DNA of 64,000 nucleotides. It comes from Devosia sp. Leaf420 (GTDB lineage Bacteria; Pseudomonadota; Alphaproteobacteria; Rhizobiales; Devosiaceae). Every line of letters begins with the position of its first letter. The stretch's first letter is position 1. Shown piece by piece: positions 60,206-64,000 of this stretch. The stretch covers positions 187,221-251,220 of the forward strand of contig NZ_LMQU01000001.1 in assembly GCF_001425445.1 (NCBI RefSeq). Direction: 5' to 3'. Position numbers and translations under genes: made by a program. The notes under the pieces are model-generated. The model was not told the origin of the DNA. It searched no databases and saw nothing but the letters and a program-made list of their open reading frames with translations.

Positions 60206-61207
60206 TCAAGGCGTCCAGTCACGCGGTCCTTCCACCTTATTGAAGAAGCAGCACCAGTCGCCGGTGTTGACGTTTGGCAGGGCGCGAAGGCCGAAGAACA
60301 TGCCGTCCGCGGGCGCAACGAGATGGGCCAGTTCATCGCCAAAGATGTTGATGATCTTGGCGAGGCTATCGCCCTTCTTCATCGGCTTGAGGAAATCGAC
60401 GCCGGGCGTCGGCACGAAAATGCCGGATGCCGGGGCAAGCATTGCCTCCTGTTGGCCGCGCGTTGCGTCCTTGGGATAGGTCGGCGTGCCGGGATACATC
60501 TTGTAGTGGCGGAGGATGTTGATGATGGAGTCGGCGAGGTGCCGCGACACTTCGGCGAATTTTTCCGGCGACGTGGCGGAGCGGCCACCGAGTTCGACCG
60601 TGATCCCGGTCTTGCCGATTTCCTTCATCTGCGCCATTGGGCTGCCCTTGGGCAGGAAGTTGGACATGATGCAGCCCCAACCGTCGCCCATCGCCATGGC
60701 TAATTCAACGGATGCTGGCGTCTCGTCGACAAAGATCGCCTTGGCGAGGAAAGAGTGCGCACCGCCCGAGTGGATGGAGATTTCAAGGTCCGCGACCTTG
60801 CTCATCCATTCCGAATGGGCCCAGGCGACGCGCTCGCTGAGATAACCATTGGCGCGTCCGGGATAGATGCGGTTCATGTCAAACGAGAACGTATCGAGCG
60901 GATTGCCGCGATTGGAATTCTCGAAGGCCATGACGTTGAGCACGGGGACCATAACCAAGGTGCCCGAGAGCTGCGCCGGGTCGACTTCCTTGAGGGCAAT
61001 GCCGCAGGCCATCGGGCCCTCTGGCTCGTCGCCATGGATCGCGCCATCGACCCAGAAAACCGGTCCCGGCTTGGTGCCATTGACGATGACCAGTGGGATT
61101 TCGACCTTGGTGCCGCCAGCGAGTTCAGTGACGGGGATGACGCCGCGAACGATGGTGCCCGGGGCTGCGGTGGCGGTGCCGACGGTGATGGTTTTGGCTT
61201 CAGACAT
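60206..61207 (-). CDS. Succinylglutamate desuccinylase/aspartoacylase-family deacylase
   Basis: A 333-residue zinc carboxypeptidase-like deacylase. The zinc site is visible: H58 and E61 in AIHGDEPEGP and H146 in ISIHSGG; FDMNRIYPG carries the substrate-binding N-R pair and GITVELGG the catalytic glutamate block. A C-terminal domain with MLAPASGIFVPTPGVDFLKPMKKGDSLAKI resembles a biotinyl/lipoyl-like sandwich found in this family. Members remove acyl groups from N-acyl amino acids. ATG 61207 (GGGGATTTGAG upstream) is preferred over TTG 61216. It is located 5 bp behind the VOC gene and 22 bp before the PuuE-like gene. Confidence 0.88.
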   Translation of the reverse strand: MSEAKTITVGTATAAPGTIVRGVIPVTELAGGTKVEIPLVIVNGTKPGPVFWVDGAIHGDEPEGPMACGIALKEVDPAQLSGTLVMVPVLNVMAFENSNRGNPLDTFSFDMNRIYPGRANGYLSERVAWAHSEWMSKVADLEISIHSGGAHSFLAKAIFVDETPASVELAMAMGDGWGCIMSNFLPKGSPMAQMKEIGKTGITVELGGRSATSPEKFAEVSRHLADSIINILRHYKMYPGTPTYPKDATRGQQEAMLAPASGIFVPTPGVDFLKPMKKGDSLAKIINIFGDELAHLVAPADGMFFGLRALPNVNTGDWCCFFNKVEGPRDWTP

Positions 61208-61212
61208 CGCGC

Positions 61213-61698
61213 TCAAATCCCCTTGAAGGCGTTATATTTTTCGAGTTCTTCAGGCGTATAGACCTGCATGAACTCGATCTCGATGCCGCCGGCGTCGTTG
61301 TCGAGGAAAGCGACGAACCCTTCGGGATGGGGGTGGGAGCCATAGACGCCGCAGGCCTGGCAGATGCGCAGATCGGCGCCCTGCGCCTTGGCGTGGTCGA
61401 GCGCCTTATCGATATTGTCGACGGCGTAGCAGATGTGGTGAAGGCCTTCGGCGCCACCGCGCTGTTTCATCCACGCGTCGAACCGTCCGCCCTCTTCGAG
61501 GGACTGGCAGAGCTGATATTCGATGCCGCCCAACTGGAAGAGCGCCACGCGGTTCTTGGACTTGGGATAGTCGATAAGGGCCGTATCGGTCGGCACGTCC
61601 AGGAATTTCGAATAGGCTTCAAGCGCCTTCTTCGCGTCCTTGACGCCAAAGGCCATGTGCTTGATCGAGAGAACGTTTGGATTGGTGGAAACGGACAT
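61213..61698 (-). CDS. VOC-superfamily (glyoxalase-like) protein
   Basis: A 161-residue two-repeat VOC protein. Metal ligands fit H14 (SIKHMAFGV), E60 (GGIEYQL), one of H87/H88 (GLHHICYAVDN) and the E of GIEIEFMQVY near the end. The pattern is close to methylmalonyl-CoA epimerase and lactoylglutathione lyase types, so it may epimerise or isomerise an intermediate. A cysteine-rich patch, RICQACGVYGSHPHP, lies in the second repeat. The start ATG is 9 bp behind the aminotransferase stop, with AAGGAG about 6 bp upstream, so it belongs to the operon. Substrate unknown. Confidence 0.86.
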   Translation of the reverse strand: MSVSTNPNVLSIKHMAFGVKDAKKALEAYSKFLDVPTDTALIDYPKSKNRVALFQLGGIEYQLCQSLEEGGRFDAWMKQRGGAEGLHHICYAVDNIDKALDHAKAQGADLRICQACGVYGSHPHPEGFVAFLDNDAGGIEIEFMQVYTPEELEKYNAFKGI

Positions 61699-61707
61699 AG
61701 TGGCTCC

Positions 61708-62910
61708 TTAGGCTGCCGGCGCTTTGCGCTCGGCGCGGATGGCGTTGACGACGGTTTCTATGCGGCTCATGGCCTCGCGAATGCGATCGACCGACTGGGT
61801 GAGCGACATGCGAACGAAGTCGTCCGTGTAGTCGCCATAAATTGTGCCCGGATACATGAGCACCCGGCCCTCGGTGAGGAGACGCTCGCAGAATTCGCTG
61901 GCCGGCAGACCGATCGCGGCGACATTGGCATAGACGTAAAAGGCGCCCTGCGGTTCGGCATAGGGAATGCCGAGCGCGTCGAGCCCTTCGCAGAGCGCCT
62001 TGCGGCGCTCGTCGTAGATGAGCCGCATCTCTTCGACGCAATCCTGCGGCCCGGTCAGCGCGGCAAGCGCGGCGTGCTGGCTGACCGAGGCGACCGAAAT
62101 GGCGAAGGCGTGGTTGATCTCGGCCATGGCGACGATCAGTTCGCGCGGACCGGCAAAGTAGCCGATGCGCCAGCCGGTCATGGCATAGGCCTTGGAAAAG
62201 CCGGAGAGGGTGATGGTACGCTCGCGCATGCCGGGCAGCGACGCTACGGGCTGGATGCGCTGATTGCCATAGGTCAGGCGCGCATAGATCTCGTCGGAAA
62301 TCACGATCAGATCGTGCTCGATCGCGAGCTTGGCGATCTTTTCGACTTCATCGGGTGCGGTGACCGTGCCCGTGGGATTATTGGGGTTGATCAGCACCAG
62401 CACCTTGGATTTTGGCGTGATGGCGGCTTTGACCATATCGGCGGTGAGCGTGAAGTTGGTCTCCATGCTCATGCGAATATTGACGACCGTAGCATCGGCG
62501 AGTTCGGCGGCCTGCCCATAGGGATTGTAGCCCGGGCATGGCACCAGGATTTCGTCGCCGGGATTGAGCAGCGCGAGGGCAATGACGAACATCGCATGCT
62601 GCCCGCCGGGGGTAACGACGATCTCGTCGATGGCGTAATCAGCACCGCCATAGGCCTTGATGTTTTCAGCGATTGCCGTGCGCAGTGCGGGGAGCCCGAG
62701 GGGGTGACCGTAATGGGTTTCGCCACGGCCGAGGGCATCCTGGCCGGCCTTGACGATATGGGCCGGGGTATCGAGGTCGGGATCGCCACGGCCGAGCTTG
62801 ATGACATCTTCCAAGCCAGCAGCGATGTCGGTCATCTTGGTGATGATATGCGCGTCCTTGAGCTTGACGCGATTGGCCAGACGGTTGGCGTGCAGGTCTG
62901 ATGCTTGCAT
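61708..62910 (-). CDS. Class I/II PLP-dependent aminotransferase
   Basis: A 400-residue fold-type I aminotransferase. The cofactor lysine is K240 in SGFSKAYAMTGWRIGY; NPNNPTGTV (about 175-183), SDEIYARLTY and the C-terminal arginine region FVRMSLTQS complete the pattern. It is of the aspartate/aromatic aminotransferase Ib-like group, with a probable L-amino acid or omega-amino acid donor; the acceptor is unknown. ATG 62910 has GGGGAGGGGAGC directly before it. It follows the M32 carboxypeptidase gene by 14 bp, and precedes the VOC gene by 9 bp. It could move the amino group from the compound released by the deacylases nearby. Confidence 0.92.
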   Translation of the reverse strand: MQASDLHANRLANRVKLKDAHIITKMTDIAAGLEDVIKLGRGDPDLDTPAHIVKAGQDALGRGETHYGHPLGLPALRTAIAENIKAYGGADYAIDEIVVTPGGQHAMFVIALALLNPGDEILVPCPGYNPYGQAAELADATVVNIRMSMETNFTLTADMVKAAITPKSKVLVLINPNNPTGTVTAPDEVEKIAKLAIEHDLIVISDEIYARLTYGNQRIQPVASLPGMRERTITLSGFSKAYAMTGWRIGYFAGPRELIVAMAEINHAFAISVASVSQHAALAALTGPQDCVEEMRLIYDERRKALCEGLDALGIPYAEPQGAFYVYANVAAIGLPASEFCERLLTEGRVLMYPGTIYGDYTDDFVRMSLTQSVDRIREAMSRIETVVNAIRAERKAPAA

Positions 62911-62924
62911 GTCGCTCCCCTCCC

Positions 62925-64000
62925 CTAAAGGCTGTAAAGTTCGGTGTATTTGCTGGTGAGGTGCGCGATATAGGGCTCGGGGTCGAGCCTGCGACCCGTC
63001 GCCTTGATCAGCAGCTCGTCGCGCATGTAGCGGCGCCCATGCTGGTGCACATTCTCGACCATATAGGCCCGGAGCGGCTCATAGTCGCCCGTCGCGAGAC
63101 CCGATGCGATGGTCGCGTCCTGCTTGGCGGTTTCGAACAACTGGCCGGCCATGACATTGCCGATCGTATAGTTGCAGAAGGTGCCAATCTGACCCGATGA
63201 CCAATGCACATCCTGCAGCACGCCATTGGCATCGTTAGGCACATCGAGGCCCAGATATTCCTTGATCTTGGCGTTCCAGGCCTCAGGCAGATCCTTGACC
63301 GCCAGCGAGCCATCGATCAGCGCGGCTTCGATATCGGTGCGCAGCATGACGTGGAAATCGTAGGTCAACTCGTCGGCTTCGACGCGGATGAAGCCCGGCT
63401 TGCAGCGATTGACGGCGCGGAAGAATTCTTCGGCCGTCACATCGGTTAGTTGCTCGGGGTAGAATTTCTGCGCCTCGGCAAAGTTGACCTGCCAGAATTC
63501 GCGGCTGCGGCCGACATGGTTTTCCCAGAGGCGGGATTGCGATTCATGGGCGCCGAAGCTGACGCCGCCCACCGCATAGAGCCCGACCAGATCGGTCGCA
63601 AAAGGTGTGCGCGTGTAAGCAGGGTCGACACCCTGTTCGTAGAGCGCATGTCCGGCCTCGTGCAGCGCACCGAAAAGGCTCGCCGCCATGTAATTGGGAT
63701 TGAAGCGAGTGGTGATGCGGACGTCATTGCGAGTGAACGACACTTCAAACGGATGCAGCGTCGTATCGAGGCGACCGCGGTTGAGATCGTAGCCGACCTT
63801 CTGCGCCATTTTCAGCGCGAAGGCGTGCTGCTGATCGACGGGATAATGGCGCTCAAGGAAATCGAAGCGCGGCTGGTCTTTTTCGCCGATGGCTTTCACC
63901 AAAGGGATCAGACCTTCGCGCAGACGGTCGAAAAGCGGCTTGAGCGTCGCGACCGTTTCGCCCGGCTCGAAGCGATACATCAGTGCATCATAGGGATGTT
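62925..64000 (-). CDS. M32-family metallocarboxypeptidase (5' end beyond the window)
   Basis: The C-terminal 358 residues of a carboxypeptidase Taq-type enzyme; the family has about 500, so roughly 140 N-terminal residues lie past the right edge. The frame remains open to base 64000, and the PYDAL...EPGET segment there is typical of the interior of M32 proteins. The zinc motif LHEAGHALYEQG (HExxH), the downstream HESQSRLWENHVGRS block and IRVEADELTYDFHVMLR are present. These enzymes remove C-terminal residues from peptides in the cytosol. It is the first visible gene of the catabolic operon, 14 bp upstream of the aminotransferase gene; peptide or amide breakdown is consistent with the importer type. 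Confidence 0.93.
   Translation of the reverse strand, partial: HPYDALMYRFEPGETVATLKPLFDRLREGLIPLVKAIGEKDQPRFDFLERHYPVDQQHAFALKMAQKVGYDLNRGRLDTTLHPFEVSFTRNDVRITTRFNPNYMAASLFGALHEAGHALYEQGVDPAYTRTPFATDLVGLYAVGGVSFGAHESQSRLWENHVGRSREFWQVNFAEAQKFYPEQLTDVTAEEFFRAVNRCKPGFIRVEADELTYDFHVMLRTDIEAALIDGSLAVKDLPEAWNAKIKEYLGLDVPNDANGVLQDVHWSSGQIGTFCNYTIGNVMAGQLFETAKQDATIASGLATGDYEPLRAYMVENVHQHGRRYMRDELLIKATGRRLDPEPYIAHLTSKYTELYSL

Overview
The window is about 64 kb of a high-GC alphaproteobacterial chromosome. The gene set points to the Hyphomicrobiales, most likely a Devosia-like genus. Three things suggest this: an aapJQMP amino-acid transporter divergent from metC (the arrangement known from Rhizobium), palindromic intergenic mosaics like the rhizobial RIME/REP families, and the very high share of ABC transporters, LacI regulators and Gfo/Idh/MocA oxidoreductases. 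The genus is an inference; no rRNA or marker gene settles it. I see no rRNA, transposase, phage gene, integrase or CRISPR array.

Layout. 0-4.5 kb: a secreted GH43 glycosidase, a small unknown protein, a UvrD/Rep helicase and a DnaQ-like exonuclease. 4.5-14.3 kb: a glycoside-use locus on the minus strand (GH2 glycosidase, then CUT1 ABC ATPase, solute-binding protein and two permeases), with two paralogous LacI regulators placed tail to tail. 14.4-26.3 kb: mixed genes (Gfo/Idh oxidoreductase, lipoprotein deacetylase, BenE-type carrier, mobA, tRNA-Asn, fosmidomycin-type exporter, SRPBCC protein, photolyase, cysK, glyoxalase-related protein, cardiolipin synthase, AlaX). 26.3-33.2 kb: aapJQMP with an extra solute-binding protein and divergent metC. 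33.2-35.4 kb: PAP2 phosphatase, tRNA-Pro, NDUFS4-like subunit, TraB/GumN protein. 35.4-45.5 kb: a LacI-controlled sugar import and catabolism locus (binding protein, two permeases, ATPase, then two TIM-barrel isomerase + Gfo/Idh pairs). 45.5-48.9 kb: tRNA-Arg, a small protein, an MmyB-like regulator divergent from an SDR, and an aldo/keto reductase. 48.9-64 kb: a long, tightly coupled minus-strand catabolic operon joined to a dipeptide/opine-type importer, continuing past the right edge.

The most interesting region is the last one. Seven consecutive genes (PuuE-like amidohydrolase, AllA-like lyase, DapA-like lyase/aldolase, GntR regulator, epimerase, Gfo/Idh oxidoreductase, binding protein) are linked by six successive 4-bp ATGA overlaps. 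Upstream lie a zinc deacylase, a VOC protein, an aminotransferase and an M32 carboxypeptidase; downstream lie a second paralogous binding protein, two permeases and another oxidoreductase. The parts suggest uptake and stepwise breakdown of an N-acylated, amide- or ureido-linked, sugar- or opine-like compound. I cannot match the set to a described pathway, and no ABC ATPase is present for the importer.

A second theme is RNA structure. Each of the five binding-protein genes that is followed by another transporter gene has a strong stem-loop, without a U-run, directly behind it. This fits post-transcriptional boosting of binding protein over permease. Several operator-like palindromes are also visible; the best is a pair of CG-centred LacI boxes at 44318-44366.
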